This document shows, one piece after another, positions 1-8,767 of a stretch of DNA of 64,000 nucleotides. Below the pieces are notes generated by a model. The model did not search any database. It had not been told where the DNA came from and was given only the letters and a program-made list of their open reading frames with translations. The translations under genes and the position numbers were made by a program. Where the stretch lies: NCBI GenBank assembly GCA_002838185.1, contig CP017948.1, positions 558,001 through 622,000 of the forward strand. Direction: 5' to 3'. Numbering within the stretch: the stretch's first letter is position 1; the number at the start of each line of letters is the position of its first letter. Source of the DNA: Tenericutes bacterium MO-XQ. Lineage in GTDB: Bacteria > Bacillota_I > Bacilli_A > Acholeplasmatales > Acholeplasmataceae.

Positions 1-1
1 A

Positions 2-190
2 TTTTTAGGTGAAACAGTAAAAGTTTTAGTTGACGGTGTTTCAAAACATGATGATGAAGTACTTGCAGGATATTCAGAACATCAAAAATTAGTTAACTTT
101 CGAGGCGATCAATCTTTAATTGGGAAAATAGTAAATGTGAAAATAACGGTTGCGAAAACTTGGTTTTTAATGGGTGAGCTCGTTGACTGA
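2..190 (+). CDS. miaB: MiaB C-terminal end (tRNA methylthiotransferase, partial)
   Basis: The frame open from base 2 to the TGA at 188-190 encodes about 62 residues that look like the C-terminal TRAM domain of MiaB, the radical-SAM enzyme that adds a 2-methylthio group to i6A37 of tRNA. The visible part contains [13 protein letters not shown] and ends with KTWFLMGEL, in line with a beta-barrel RNA-binding tail. The catalytic and iron-sulfur parts lie upstream of the window. The call is strengthened by context: ricA/ymcA, mutS and mutL follow, as after miaB in Bacillus, and miaA, which makes the substrate modification, is 6.5 kb downstream. The next gene starts inside its last codons. Confidence 0.8.
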   Translation, partial: FLGETVKVLVDGVSKHDDEVLAGYSEHQKLVNFRGDQSLIGKIVNVKITVAKTWFLMGELVD

Positions 191-518
191 AAAACAAAAG
201 CTCATTGAAATGATTAAACAGACTGAGCAAATTCAAAGATATAAAGCTATTGAAAAAGTCATCAATGACAATCAAGATTTAAAAGATAAAATCAACCAAT
301 TAAAGACCGTTCAAAAACAATTAGTTAACGCAAAAGAGATTCAAAAAGAAAAAGCGATCATCCATTTCCAAGAGATCTACGATAGCCTTTTAGAAGAGAT
401 TGAAGGATATCCGCTCATGTCGGATTATCTCGCTTTGCAAGGCGATATCAATGAAATGATACAAGCAATCGCTGAAATCCTAGAAGATGGGATTAATAAC
501 GAATTAAATGGCAAATGA
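183..518 (+). CDS. ricA: RicA/YmcA-like protein (YlbF/YmcA family)
   Basis: A 111-residue, almost wholly helical, charged protein of the YlbF/YmcA family. In Bacillus, RicA works with RicF and RicT in an iron-sulfur complex that aids RNase Y processing; that role here is by family only. Helices run through residues 1-60 and 65-108. It lies directly after miaB, the position of ymcA in Bacillus. Start choice: a GTG at 174 is in frame, but no Shine-Dalgarno precedes it. The TTG at 183 sits 5 bases after GGGTGA (172-177), so I prefer TTG. Either start overlaps the end of miaB, which suggests coupled translation. RicF and RicT partners are not in the window. Confidence 0.65.
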   Translation: MTEKQKLIEMIKQTEQIQRYKAIEKVINDNQDLKDKINQLKTVQKQLVNAKEIQKEKAIIHFQEIYDSLLEEIEGYPLMSDYLALQGDINEMIQAIAEILEDGINNELNGK

Positions 519-548
519 CCTTAAATCCGAGATTTAGGGTCGTTTTAG
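517..548 (+). terminator. Intrinsic terminator after ricA
   Basis: An 11-bp stem (517-527 with 531-541, one G-U pair) with a 3-base loop CGA is followed by GTTTTAG. The left arm overlaps the stop codon of the ricA-like gene. The T-tract is short, so strength is uncertain. Confidence 0.6.
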
Positions 549-558
549 TATATAAAAC

Positions 559-587
559 TTGATAAATCACTAAAAAAATTGTATGAT
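559..587 (+). promoter_or_regulatory. Sigma-A type promoter for the unknown gene at 617 (and mutSL)
   Basis: TTGATA at 559-564 and TATGAT at 582-587 are separated by exactly 17 bases. It follows a terminator and precedes GGAGG (606-610) and the ATG at 617, so it probably starts the transcript of the unknown gene and mutS-mutL-miaA-aroKQ. Confidence 0.7.
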
Positions 588-616
588 TAAATAAAGAGTT
601 CATATGGAGGTAATGT

Positions 617-2305
617 ATGCCAAGATTGACAAGAGATAGTAATATTAAGGTTGGAAATAAGGAGTATAAAGTCGAGGATCTATTAAAGACAATTATTTAT
701 TTACCTGACACTGATATCAAGAATTATTTCATAGAACTTGGGCTAACGATACCTAGAGAATTACGCATGTATGTCTTAAAAGAAAACTTAAGAGAAAAAG
801 TCGTTGAAACTAGAAAATCAAGATTAACAATGGCTGATGAAATTAACTATAGACTTTCATGGTTTACTGAGTTTTCTGAAACTCAACTAGAAAATTTATT
901 GGTCTTTTTTGACGATGAGCGTATATTTAGAAACTACTTAGAAGATTTTTGGACAGATTTATTAGGATACATGGTTGAAAAACATGTGCCAGCTGAAGAT
1001 ATGAAAAAACTATACGATTTAAGCGTTCAACGAGTTAAGAAAAATGGATTAGTACTTCCAGACTTGAAGACTTATAATCGAGGACTAAAAGATATTTTTT
1101 ATGATAGCTTTGGTCGTATTGATGGTTTAGCACCACAAAAATTAAGACCAGTACTTTACAAGAGTTCTACACTTGGCGAGATTCGCGATTTAGGGACAAA
1201 ATATGGTGTTAATGTACCTAGAAGATTAAAGAAGAGTGAACTCGCTGAAATTATTATTAATGAATTAAAAGATGAAGGCAAATATACAGAAGAATTAGAG
1301 AAAAAAATTAAAGCTATGTCCGTGATTGTGATGCAACGTTATGCAGTCGATCATGATATCAAAGCTTCAACTGAACTTAAAAAAGAAGAAATTATTGAAT
1401 ATGTATTAAAACATGCAGAAGAAACTAAAGAAACTTATTTCGTTCCTCAATCACTTGAAGAGTATGATAAGGAAGTTCATGATGTTTCTGAAGATGTTGT
1501 AAAAGAAGAACCTAAAAAAGAAGAACCTAAAGAAACAGTTGTTGAAACTGTCGATGAAGAAAAACAAGAAGAACCAGAAACACCTGAAGAACAAGTAGAA
1601 GAAAAACAAGAGGAACCAGAGGACATCGTTGTGGAAGAACCAATCATCGAGCAAGACATTGAAAAAGTTGAAACTAAGATTGAAGTAGAAGAAAAACAAG
1701 AAGTGAAATATGTTGCTCAATCACTTAACTTAGATGAACTTGTTAAAGAAATTAAACTACTTAGAGAAGCTATTGAAAAAAGACAAATAGAAAAACCTGT
1801 TGAAAAAGAAGAAGAAAAACCTATTGTTGTACAACCTGAAACTGTTGTTCAAGATGATCTTGAACCAGAAGCTTTAGAAGATGCACAAACAATGGAAATC
1901 ACTCAACAAGAAGCAATCATATTAAATTCTGCAGAATTTTATGGAGATAAAAAACTTTATAAAAAACTTCAGAAAAAAGATGAAGCTGCAGAACGTGAAG
2001 CATTTATTGAAAAACAAAAAGAAAATTCTACAATTGGTATGGATGAAAAAGAAGATCAACTACCAGCAGAAGCAAGATTCTTTGGCAAATTATTTAAGAA
2101 GTTATTTAAGATTATATTTAAGATCATTATTATCGTAGTACCAATCGCAATTGTGTTGTTATTAATATTTACAGCACTTAGAATTTATGTACCTTCATTA
2201 ACATTCCTAGAAGGTTTGGAAAATACATTAAATAATGCAATTAGAATTGGTAGTCGAGGTCTCATAGAATTTATTAGACATTTATTTAGTCTGCTAGGCA
2301 TATAA
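617..2305 (+). CDS. Unknown C-tail-anchored protein with SAP/Rho-N-like motifs and a Glu/Pro-rich linker
   Basis: A 562-residue protein I do not recognise. Residues 1-280 are helical and contain stretches that resemble SAP/Rho-N helix-extended-loop-helix motifs (about 178-217, with NVPRRLKKSELAEII, and 236-268, with IKASTELKKEEIIEYV), a type of fold that can bind nucleic acid. Residues 289-362 are a low-complexity Glu/Pro/Lys/Val linker. Residues 370-400 may form a short coiled coil. One strongly hydrophobic segment (497-525), preceded by KLFKKLFKIIFK, should anchor the C-terminus, leaving a short amphipathic tail. No signal peptide is seen, so the bulk is likely cytoplasmic. It starts at ATG 617 after GGAGG and ends 25 bases before mutS. 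In Bacillus this slot holds cotE. The function is unknown; a membrane-tethered nucleic-acid or scaffold role is only a guess. Confidence 0.75.
   Translation: MPRLTRDSNIKVGNKEYKVEDLLKTIIYLPDTDIKNYFIELGLTIPRELRMYVLKENLREKVVETRKSRLTMADEINYRLSWFTEFSETQLENLLVFFDDERIFRNYLEDFWTDLLGYMVEKHVPAEDMKKLYDLSVQRVKKNGLVLPDLKTYNRGLKDIFYDSFGRIDGLAPQKLRPVLYKSSTLGEIRDLGTKYGVNVPRRLKKSELAEIIINELKDEGKYTEELEKKIKAMSVIVMQRYAVDHDIKASTELKKEEIIEYVLKHAEETKETYFVPQSLEEYDKEVHDVSEDVVKEEPKKEEPKETVVETVDEEKQEEPETPEEQVEEKQEEPEDIVVEEPIIEQDIEKVETKIEVEEKQEVKYVAQSLNLDELVKEIKLLREAIEKRQIEKPVEKEEEKPIVVQPETVVQDDLEPEALEDAQTMEITQQEAIILNSAEFYGDKKLYKKLQKKDEAAEREAFIEKQKENSTIGMDEKEDQLPAEARFFGKLFKKLFKIIFKIIIIVVPIAIVLLLIFTALRIYVPSLTFLEGLENTLNNAIRIGSRGLIEFIRHLFSLLGI
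1556..1620 (+). repeat. Tandem imperfect repeat coding EEKQEEPE
   Basis: Two 23-base copies (1556-1578 and 1598-1620) differ at one base and are 42 bases apart. They encode the EEKQEEPE units of the acidic linker in the unknown membrane protein. A weaker related stretch lies near 1687-1703. This looks like linker growth by slippage. Confidence 0.7.
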
Positions 2306-2330
2306 AAAAATTAAAAGTAGGGGGCACCTT

Positions 2331-4850
2331 ATGGACAAACAACAATTCACCCCAATGATGCAACAATATCTTGATATTAAAGAAGACTACGCCGATGCGA
2401 TAGTCTTTTTTAGATTGGGTGATTTCTATGAAATGTTCTTTGATGATGCGATCTTAGCATCAAAAGTTTTAGAAATTGCATTAACATCAAGAGATGCAGG
2501 GGAAAAAGTACCAATGTGTGGCGTGCCATTTCATTCTGTCAAACCATACATTCAAAAACTGATTGAAAAAGGATTTAAAATTGCAATTGCAGAACAAGTG
2601 ACAGAACCAGGTAAAGGACTTGTACAAAGAGAAGTGGTTCGAGTGATTACTCCAGGTACTGTTTTTGAAGATGGTATTTTAGATCAAAACACAAATAACT
2701 TTATCGCAAGTGTCATGTTAACTGAAAAAGGATATGCATTAAACTATATTGATATATCCACAGGAGAAGCATTCATCACAGATACATTAGACAAAAAAGA
2801 AACATTGGATTTAATATTTGCTTTAGATATTAAAGAAGTTGTTATTTCACAACATTTTGATAAACCCTTTACGCAACAATTAAGAGATCATGATTTACTC
2901 ATTTCATTTGCTGATGATTTTACGCTTCATGATTACTCATACATTAAGCATTTAGATAGAGAACAAAGAAGAGCTGCATCACACTTATTAAATTATCTGA
3001 GTAAAACCCAGATGCAAACCTTAAATCATTTGATGCCATTTACATATGTTCAAAAAGTAGGTCATATGCATGTGGATTATCGTGTAAAAAAACATCTTGA
3101 AATCCTTGAGTCTCTAACAAATAATCATAAAACCACACTAGAATACTGGTTAAATCATTGTAAAACTGCGATGGGATCAAGATTGCTAAAATCATATCTC
3201 AACCATCCGTTAAACGATATGGATGCCTTAAATGATCGATATGATTTTATTGAGGCATTTATGCCATATCAACCACGAGAAGAGTTACTTGAACATTTAA
3301 CATATATTTATGATATCAACCGTATTGTGGGAAGAATCTCATTTCAAACAGTTAATGCAAGAGATTTATATCAACTTAAAGAAACATTAAAACACATACC
3401 AACGGTTATCGATATCTTAAAAATATACGATCATCCTAAAATTAAAACTTTAGTTAAACAAATTAAAGACCAAAAAGAACTTTATCTTTATTTAGAACAA
3501 GCTATCGATGAAGAACCACCATTAACAGTTAAAGAAGGCGGTATGATCAAAGAAGGTTTTCATAAAGACTTAGATGATCTTAGAAACATAAATCTTAAAG
3601 GGCAATCTTGGTTAAATGAGTTTGAGATTAGTGAAAAAGAAAACACAGGCATTAAGAATTTAAAAGTTGGATATAATCGCGTGTTTGGATATTATATTGA
3701 AATTTCAAAAGGAAATACCCAATATGTTAAAGATGAGTTTGGATATGAAAGAAAACAAACCTTAACAAATAGTGAAAGATATATATCACCAGTTTTAAAA
3801 GAAAAAGAAGATCAAATTCTTCATGCGAAAGAAAAAGCGATTCAACTGGAATATGAAATATTTAAAGATATTAGATCAAAAGTTGAAACATATACCCATG
3901 ATTTACAAGAATTATCAAGACAAATTGCACACATAGATGTTTACCTAAATCTAGCAATCGTCAGTGAAAAAAATCAATATATCAGACCAGTAATTAAAAC
4001 AGATCGAAAAGTCAATGTTATCCAAGGTAGACATCCTGTTGTTGAAAAATTTACAACCTTCATTAAGAATGATGTCATTATGGATGAAGGTGAAATCTTC
4101 TTAATTACAGGACCTAATATGAGTGGTAAATCGACATATATGCGTATGTTTGCGATGATGATTTATATGGCACAAATCGGATGTTATGTACCAGCAGATA
4201 CTGCTGAACTTCCGCTTTATGATGCGCTTTACACAAGAATAGGATCATCAGATGATCTATCTGGTGGCAAATCAACATTCATGGTTGAAATGGTTGAGTC
4301 TAATGAAGCATTGACATATGCAACTAAAGACTCACTGATCTTGTTTGATGAGATTGGCAGAGGAACTGCAACATATGATGGTATGGCACTTGCTCAAGGG
4401 ATGATTGAATACATTCATGAGAAAATTGGATGTCAAACATTATTTTCTACACACTATCATGAGTTAACTGTATTAGAACAAAGTTTATCTAGATTAACCA
4501 ATTTATGTGTTAGAGCAAAAGAAGAAAATAATACCATGGTATTTTTACATCATGTTGAAAAAGGAACAACTGATAAATCTTATGGTATTCAAGTTGCATC
4601 CTTAGCACACTTACCAAAATCTTTAATCACTAGAAGTAAACAAATCTTAAACAAACTTGAAGATAAAGAAAACAAGGTTGCACTAGATTTATTTAATTAT
4701 GAAGACTATGAATCTTCATTAGACCAGGTAATCGACGTAAAAGAAGTTGAAGTGCTTGATGAAATTAAAGCAGTTGATATCGATCAGATGACACCAATTG
4801 ACGCACTTTTATTACTTAAACATTTACAATCAATTATTGATAAGAAGTAG
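2331..4850 (+). CDS. mutS: DNA mismatch repair protein MutS
   Basis: An 839-residue MutS, the mismatch sensor of postreplicative repair. The mismatch-contacting Phe-X-Glu motif is F32-Y-E34 in RLGDFYEMF. The connector, lever and clamp regions follow. The ATPase has a Walker A GPNMSGKST (594-602), the Walker B segment LILFDEIGRGT and the STHYHEL switch segment. Length is close to the usual 850. The ATG at 2331 follows GGGGGCACC, a less usual but workable ribosome site 25 bases after the previous gene. mutL begins 6 bases after its stop, so the two are translated from one message. Confidence 0.97.
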   Translation: MDKQQFTPMMQQYLDIKEDYADAIVFFRLGDFYEMFFDDAILASKVLEIALTSRDAGEKVPMCGVPFHSVKPYIQKLIEKGFKIAIAEQVTEPGKGLVQREVVRVITPGTVFEDGILDQNTNNFIASVMLTEKGYALNYIDISTGEAFITDTLDKKETLDLIFALDIKEVVISQHFDKPFTQQLRDHDLLISFADDFTLHDYSYIKHLDREQRRAASHLLNYLSKTQMQTLNHLMPFTYVQKVGHMHVDYRVKKHLEILESLTNNHKTTLEYWLNHCKTAMGSRLLKSYLNHPLNDMDALNDRYDFIEAFMPYQPREELLEHLTYIYDINRIVGRISFQTVNARDLYQLKETLKHIPTVIDILKIYDHPKIKTLVKQIKDQKELYLYLEQAIDEEPPLTVKEGGMIKEGFHKDLDDLRNINLKGQSWLNEFEISEKENTGIKNLKVGYNRVFGYYIEISKGNTQYVKDEFGYERKQTLTNSERYISPVLKEKEDQILHAKEKAIQLEYEIFKDIRSKVETYTHDLQELSRQIAHIDVYLNLAIVSEKNQYIRPVIKTDRKVNVIQGRHPVVEKFTTFIKNDVIMDEGEIFLITGPNMSGKSTYMRMFAMMIYMAQIGCYVPADTAELPLYDALYTRIGSSDDLSGGKSTFMVEMVESNEALTYATKDSLILFDEIGRGTATYDGMALAQGMIEYIHEKIGCQTLFSTHYHELTVLEQSLSRLTNLCVRAKEENNTMVFLHHVEKGTTDKSYGIQVASLAHLPKSLITRSKQILNKLEDKENKVALDLFNYEDYESSLDQVIDVKEVEVLDEIKAVDIDQMTPIDALLLLKHLQSIIDKK

Positions 4851-4856
4851 GTATTT

Positions 4857-6542
4857 ATGGCATTAATTACAAAAATGGATGCAAGATTAGCAAATATGAT
4901 TGCTGCAGGGGAAGTTGTTGATAGACCGAGTTCTATCGTCAAAGAACTTGTGGAAAATGCTATTGATGCAAAAGCAACATCCATAACCATTGAAATTGAA
5001 AATGTAGGTATGAATAAAATCACTGTCACTGATAATGGATCAGGGATGGATTTTTCTGATGCTCATTTAGCATTTGAAAGACATGCAACATCCAAAATTA
5101 AAAATGAGTATGATTTAAGCCATATTTATACACTAGGCTTTAGAGGTGAAGCACTTGCAGCAATTCAAGCTGTTTCTAAAGTTTCTTTAAAAACAAAAAT
5201 GGAAGGTCATGAAGGTATTGAAGTTATCTATCATGGCGGTCATTTTGTTGAAGATAAGAAAGCAACACTAAACACAGGTACTGTGATTACAGTAAGTGAT
5301 TTATTTTATAATACACCTGCAAGATTTAAGTATATTAAATCTGAACAAGCAGAAAAATACGCAATTATCGATATTTTTGATCGACTTGCACTTGCAAATC
5401 CAGATGTTAGATTTAAACTCATCATGGATGATAAACTGATCAAAGAAACATTTGGGAATCATGATTTTTATCAACTTATTGATCAGATTTATGGATCGAA
5501 GATGACAAAAGATATGATTATATTCAATAAAACATTTCAAAATATCGAAATTACTGGATATTTAATCAGTCCTAAAATTACGAGATCAAGAAAAAAAGAT
5601 ATTTCAATTTTCGTAAATCATAGATACATAAAAAACTATAAACTCATCCAATCAGTCATAGATGGTTATCATGGCTTTTTGATGACACAAAAATATCCGA
5701 TTGCACTAATTCATCTTCATATGGATCCACAATTATTAGATGTCAACGTGCATCCTCAAAAATATGAAGTTAAGTTTGTCAATGAATTATTGCTAGCCTA
5801 TCAAATAGAGCAATACATTAAAGATGCACTTGAACAAAAAACACATCAAATACCAGAAAGATATCAAGAGATTAAAAAGCCAATACAAGAAGCTTATGAA
5901 GTTCAACAACTAGACTTTGAGATTCATGAAGAAAACGATCAAGATGAAAATCAAACTGAGGAGTCAGTTAAACCGAAAATTCCTGAGTTTGATTACATTG
6001 GCATTTTTTCAGGTACATATTTACTCTTTCAAAATCAAGATGGGTTATTTTTAGTTGACCAACATGCTGCTCAAGAACGTATTCGTTATGAACATTATTT
6101 TGAAAAACTAGGAAATCCAAGTAAAAGTCAAAGACAATTACTTATCCCATATGATCTTGATTTAACGCATCAAGATTTAGAAATCATCAAACAACATCAA
6201 TCAGATTTTAAAGCATATCAGTTCGAATTTAAAAATCAGCAGTTGGTAGGACTACCAACTTGGCTAAGAGAAAAAGAAATTGATTTAGCTATTGAAGAAA
6301 TGATTTCACAATTAGAAGAACATGATACGATTGATTTAAAACTATTGAGAGATCATTTAGCAAAAGATATTTCATGTAAGGGATCAATCAAAGCAAATCA
6401 ACACATTTCAAAACAAGAAGTCAACCGATTGATGGCTGATTTAAGAATGTGCAAAAATCCATATACATGTCCTCATGGTAGACCAACAGTTATCAAATTA
6501 TCTCATTATGATGTCGAACGCATGTTTAAGCGGGTGGTATAA
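4857..6542 (+). CDS. mutL: DNA mismatch repair protein MutL (endonuclease type)
   Basis: A 561-residue MutL. The N-terminal GHKL ATPase shows ELVENAIDAKA, DNGSGM, GFRGEALAAI and FYNTPAR. The C-terminal domain carries the metal-binding endonuclease motif DQHAAQERIRYE (from D401), together with SCKGSIKAN and CPHGRP, which complete the nuclease site. It should therefore nick DNA itself, as in organisms that lack MutH. The linker between the domains (about 315-370) is short and acidic. Its TAA shares one base with the ATG of miaA, which suggests translational coupling. Confidence 0.97.
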   Translation: MALITKMDARLANMIAAGEVVDRPSSIVKELVENAIDAKATSITIEIENVGMNKITVTDNGSGMDFSDAHLAFERHATSKIKNEYDLSHIYTLGFRGEALAAIQAVSKVSLKTKMEGHEGIEVIYHGGHFVEDKKATLNTGTVITVSDLFYNTPARFKYIKSEQAEKYAIIDIFDRLALANPDVRFKLIMDDKLIKETFGNHDFYQLIDQIYGSKMTKDMIIFNKTFQNIEITGYLISPKITRSRKKDISIFVNHRYIKNYKLIQSVIDGYHGFLMTQKYPIALIHLHMDPQLLDVNVHPQKYEVKFVNELLLAYQIEQYIKDALEQKTHQIPERYQEIKKPIQEAYEVQQLDFEIHEENDQDENQTEESVKPKIPEFDYIGIFSGTYLLFQNQDGLFLVDQHAAQERIRYEHYFEKLGNPSKSQRQLLIPYDLDLTHQDLEIIKQHQSDFKAYQFEFKNQQLVGLPTWLREKEIDLAIEEMISQLEEHDTIDLKLLRDHLAKDISCKGSIKANQHISKQEVNRLMADLRMCKNPYTCPHGRPTVIKLSHYDVERMFKRVV

Positions 6543-7411
6543 TGAAAAAGATAGTCGTGATTGTAGGACCAACAGCGTCAGGGAAAACAAAACTATCTGT
6601 TGAACTAGCAAAAAGAATAGACTCAGAAATTATCAATGGTGATTCTGTTCAAATTTATCAAAGACTAGATATAGGATCTGCAAAAATCAAAGAAGAAGAA
6701 AAACAAGGCATCAAACATCATCTTTTTGATGTTTGTGATCCAAAACAAACATATACAGCTTATCAATTTCAAAAAGATGTAAGAAATCTTATTGATAAAA
6801 TTGAAACACCAATGATTGTTGGTGGTACTGGACTATATATTAAATCTGCATTATATGATTATGAGTTTGAAGATGAAGATGATAAAGTTGATGTTGAGAA
6901 GATGTATCAAGATGTGTCTAATGAAGAGTTATATGAAAAACTGCTTATTTTAGATCCAAACATCAACATTGATATGCATAACAGAAGACGTTTATTAAGA
7001 GCTTTAGCACTTGCACATCAAGGAAATTATCGATCTGAAAAACAAAATAAAGATCAACCTTTATATGATTTATGTATCATTTACTTAGATTTAGATCGTA
7101 AAGTATTAGAAGAAAGACTTCACATAAGATTAGAAAAGCAACTAGAAGAAGGATTTATTGATGAAGTGAAAGCATTAAAAGAAGATGGTATAAAAATTAA
7201 TGCAATTGGTTATAGAGAAATCGATCAATACTTAGATGATATCTTAACATATGAAGAAATGAAAAAAGAGATCATCAAAAAAAGTAAAGCTTTAGCAAAA
7301 AAACAAAAGACATGGTTTAAAAATCAAATGCATGCACATATGCTTGATGCTTTATCAGATGATTTGGTAGAGCAAGCAACAAACATAGTATTAACGTTTT
7401 TAGAAGAATAG
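6542..7411 (+). CDS. miaA: tRNA dimethylallyltransferase MiaA
   Basis: A 289-residue MiaA, which transfers dimethylallyl from DMAPP to A37 of tRNAs reading UNN codons. The P-loop is GPTASGKT (residues 9-16). NGDSVQIYQRLDIGSAK and HHLFDV match the family, as does VGGTGLYI. The C-terminal zinc-finger extension of eukaryotic enzymes is absent, as expected. Start ATG overlaps the mutL stop by one base. Together with miaB upstream, this region holds both steps of ms2i6A synthesis. aroK follows after 9 bases with its own GGGATCAT leader. Confidence 0.95.
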   Translation: MKKIVVIVGPTASGKTKLSVELAKRIDSEIINGDSVQIYQRLDIGSAKIKEEEKQGIKHHLFDVCDPKQTYTAYQFQKDVRNLIDKIETPMIVGGTGLYIKSALYDYEFEDEDDKVDVEKMYQDVSNEELYEKLLILDPNINIDMHNRRRLLRALALAHQGNYRSEKQNKDQPLYDLCIIYLDLDRKVLEERLHIRLEKQLEEGFIDEVKALKEDGIKINAIGYREIDQYLDDILTYEEMKKEIIKKSKALAKKQKTWFKNQMHAHMLDALSDDLVEQATNIVLTFLEE

Positions 7412-7420
7412 AGGGATCAT

Positions 7421-7912
7421 ATGAACATTTACATCATAGGTATGCCAGGTTCTGGCAAAACGACTATAGCAAGACATTTAGCAAAAGCACTAAATTATAC
7501 ATATATTGATTTAGATGGCATGATTGAAAAAGATGCACTCATGTTTATCGAAGAAATCTTTGAGAAATATGGTGAAGCAAAGTTTAGACAATTAGAAACG
7601 GATGCCATCAAATCGATTGAGTGTGATCAAGCAGTAATCTCTTGTGGTGGTGGTATTGTTACAAAAAAAGATAATAAAGCGTTTATGAATGGTTTAAAAA
7701 TATATTTAGATACAGATTTAGAAGTTATTAAAGAAAGACTAAAAAACGATTATCAAAGACCACTGCTTCAAAAGACAACTTTAGAACAACTCTTTGATGA
7801 AAGATTTTTAAAATATCAAGATTTTGCAGATGTCATCATTAACAATAATGTTGATGTTGATCAAACCGTAAAAGTGATTTTAAACTATTTATATAAAAAA
7901 GAGGTAATCTGA
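7421..7912 (+). CDS. aroK: Shikimate kinase
   Basis: A 163-residue P-loop kinase of the shikimate kinase family, which phosphorylates shikimate with ATP. Seen are the Walker A GMPGSGKT (residues 7-14), the substrate-binding DLDGMIE, GEAKFRQLE and the glycine-rich SCGGGIV, and the lid-type YQRPLL. Length matches the family. The stop TGA shares its last base with the ATG of aroQ, so the two are coupled. It is odd to find only two steps of the shikimate pathway here; the rest may be elsewhere or missing. A related nucleotide or sugar kinase role cannot be excluded from sequence alone. Confidence 0.85.
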   Translation: MNIYIIGMPGSGKTTIARHLAKALNYTYIDLDGMIEKDALMFIEEIFEKYGEAKFRQLETDAIKSIECDQAVISCGGGIVTKKDNKAFMNGLKIYLDTDLEVIKERLKNDYQRPLLQKTTLEQLFDERFLKYQDFADVIINNNVDVDQTVKVILNYLYKKEVI

Positions 7913-8367
7913 TGAATATTTTAGTGATCCATGGACCCAACTTAAATATGCTTGGCAAAAGAAACGAAAAACATTACGGTACTTTTACTTTAGATGAACT
8001 CTATCAAGAAATTGCCGATTATTTTGAAGACATTGAGTTTTCATTTTTCCAAACAAGCTATGAAGGTGAAATGATTGATGTCATTCATCAGGCAGAAGCA
8101 GATGGATATGATGCACTCATTATCAATCCAGGTGCTTATACACATACATCGATTGCGATTAGAGATGCTCTAGAATGTATTGATTTGATTAAAGTAGAAG
8201 TCCATTTATCTGACATTGAACAAAGAGAAGACTTTAGAAAAATCGATTATATTAAAGATGTTTGTCATGCAAGATTTATGGGTAAGAAAATTGATAGTTA
8301 TATAGAAGCTATCAAATTTATCGAAAGTGCATATCAAGAAGAGCAGATGCACGATATTGATGTGTGA
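7912..8367 (+). CDS. aroQ: 3-dehydroquinate dehydratase, type II
   Basis: A 151-residue type II dehydroquinase, which converts 3-dehydroquinate to 3-dehydroshikimate as a dodecamer. Typical motifs are HGPNLNMLGKR, the following KHYGT with the catalytic Tyr, INPGAYTHTSIAIRDAL with the catalytic His region, and EVHLSDIEQREDFR. The usual first residue of NGPNLN is replaced by His, a mild change. It is coupled to aroK. No other shikimate gene is in the window, and the cold-shock gene downstream has its own promoter. Confidence 0.9.
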   Translation: MNILVIHGPNLNMLGKRNEKHYGTFTLDELYQEIADYFEDIEFSFFQTSYEGEMIDVIHQAEADGYDALIINPGAYTHTSIAIRDALECIDLIKVEVHLSDIEQREDFRKIDYIKDVCHARFMGKKIDSYIEAIKFIESAYQEEQMHDIDV

Positions 8368-8405
8368 ATAAAGTGATTATTTATATTTATAATGTTCCGA
8401 ATGAC

Positions 8406-8433
8406 TTGTATTATACATTTATTCGTGTATAAT
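8406..8433 (+). promoter_or_regulatory. Promoter of the cold-shock gene
   Basis: TATAAT at 8428-8433 is perfect. A TTGTAT at 8406-8411 lies 16 bases upstream. It leaves a leader of about 40 bases before the ATG at 8479, much shorter than the cold-sensing leader of E. coli cspA. Confidence 0.6.
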
Positions 8434-8478
8434 GGAGTTAGACATTAAGTTGTTAGATTTAAAAAAGGAGTATCGTAA

Positions 8479-8676
8479 ATGAAAGGCACTGTAAAATGGT
8501 TTGATTCTGACAAAGGATATGGATTTATCTCTTCAGAAGACAACAAAGACATTTTTGTACACTTTTCAGCAATTCAAACTGAAGGTTACAAATCACTAGC
8601 TGAAGGCGACCAAGTCGAATTTGAAGTTAAAGACGGCGATCGTGGCCCACAAGCTGCTAACGTAGTTAAATTATAA
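8479..8676 (+). CDS. Cold-shock domain protein (Csp family)
   Basis: A 65-residue single cold-shock domain, an RNA/DNA chaperone of the CspA/CspB type. It begins [17 protein letters not shown], which contains RNP1, and has the RNP2-like DIFVHFSAI. The [21 protein letters not shown] end is typical. It starts at ATG 8479 after AAAAAAGGAG. It is a single-gene unit between a promoter at 8406-8433 and a strong terminator at 8702. Family members act in cold adaptation or general RNA structure control; which applies here is not visible. Confidence 0.95.
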   Translation: MKGTVKWFDSDKGYGFISSEDNKDIFVHFSAIQTEGYKSLAEGDQVEFEVKDGDRGPQAANVVKL

Positions 8677-8701
8677 TTTTAAAATTTATCTAGGTAGTAA
8701 A

Positions 8702-8733
8702 AGGGAACTCATTTGAGTTCCCTCTTCTTATTT
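8702..8733 (+). terminator. Terminator of the cold-shock gene
   Basis: A perfect 10-bp stem (8702-8711 with 8714-8723) with a very short loop, holding GGGAACTCA and TGAGTTCCC, is followed by CTTCTTATTTAT. Confidence 0.85.
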
Positions 8734-8740
8734 ATAGGAC

Positions 8741-8755
8741 TGAAAACGTTTTACA
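8741..8755 (+). promoter_or_regulatory. Possible cre-like site upstream of the lysine-riboswitch promoter
   Basis: TGAAAACGTTTTACA resembles the CcpA operator (TGWAANCGNTNWCA) but has one extra base before the final CA. It lies 13 bases upstream of the -35 box at 8768. CcpA itself is not in the window, so this is speculative. Confidence 0.25.
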
Positions 8756-8767
8756 AAATACTACGGG

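Noticed and set aside
1451-1720. Long minus-strand open frames in the unknown gene
   Set aside because: They are antisense of the Glu/Lys-rich linker and give Phe/Ser-rich low-complexity peptides with no ribosome site.
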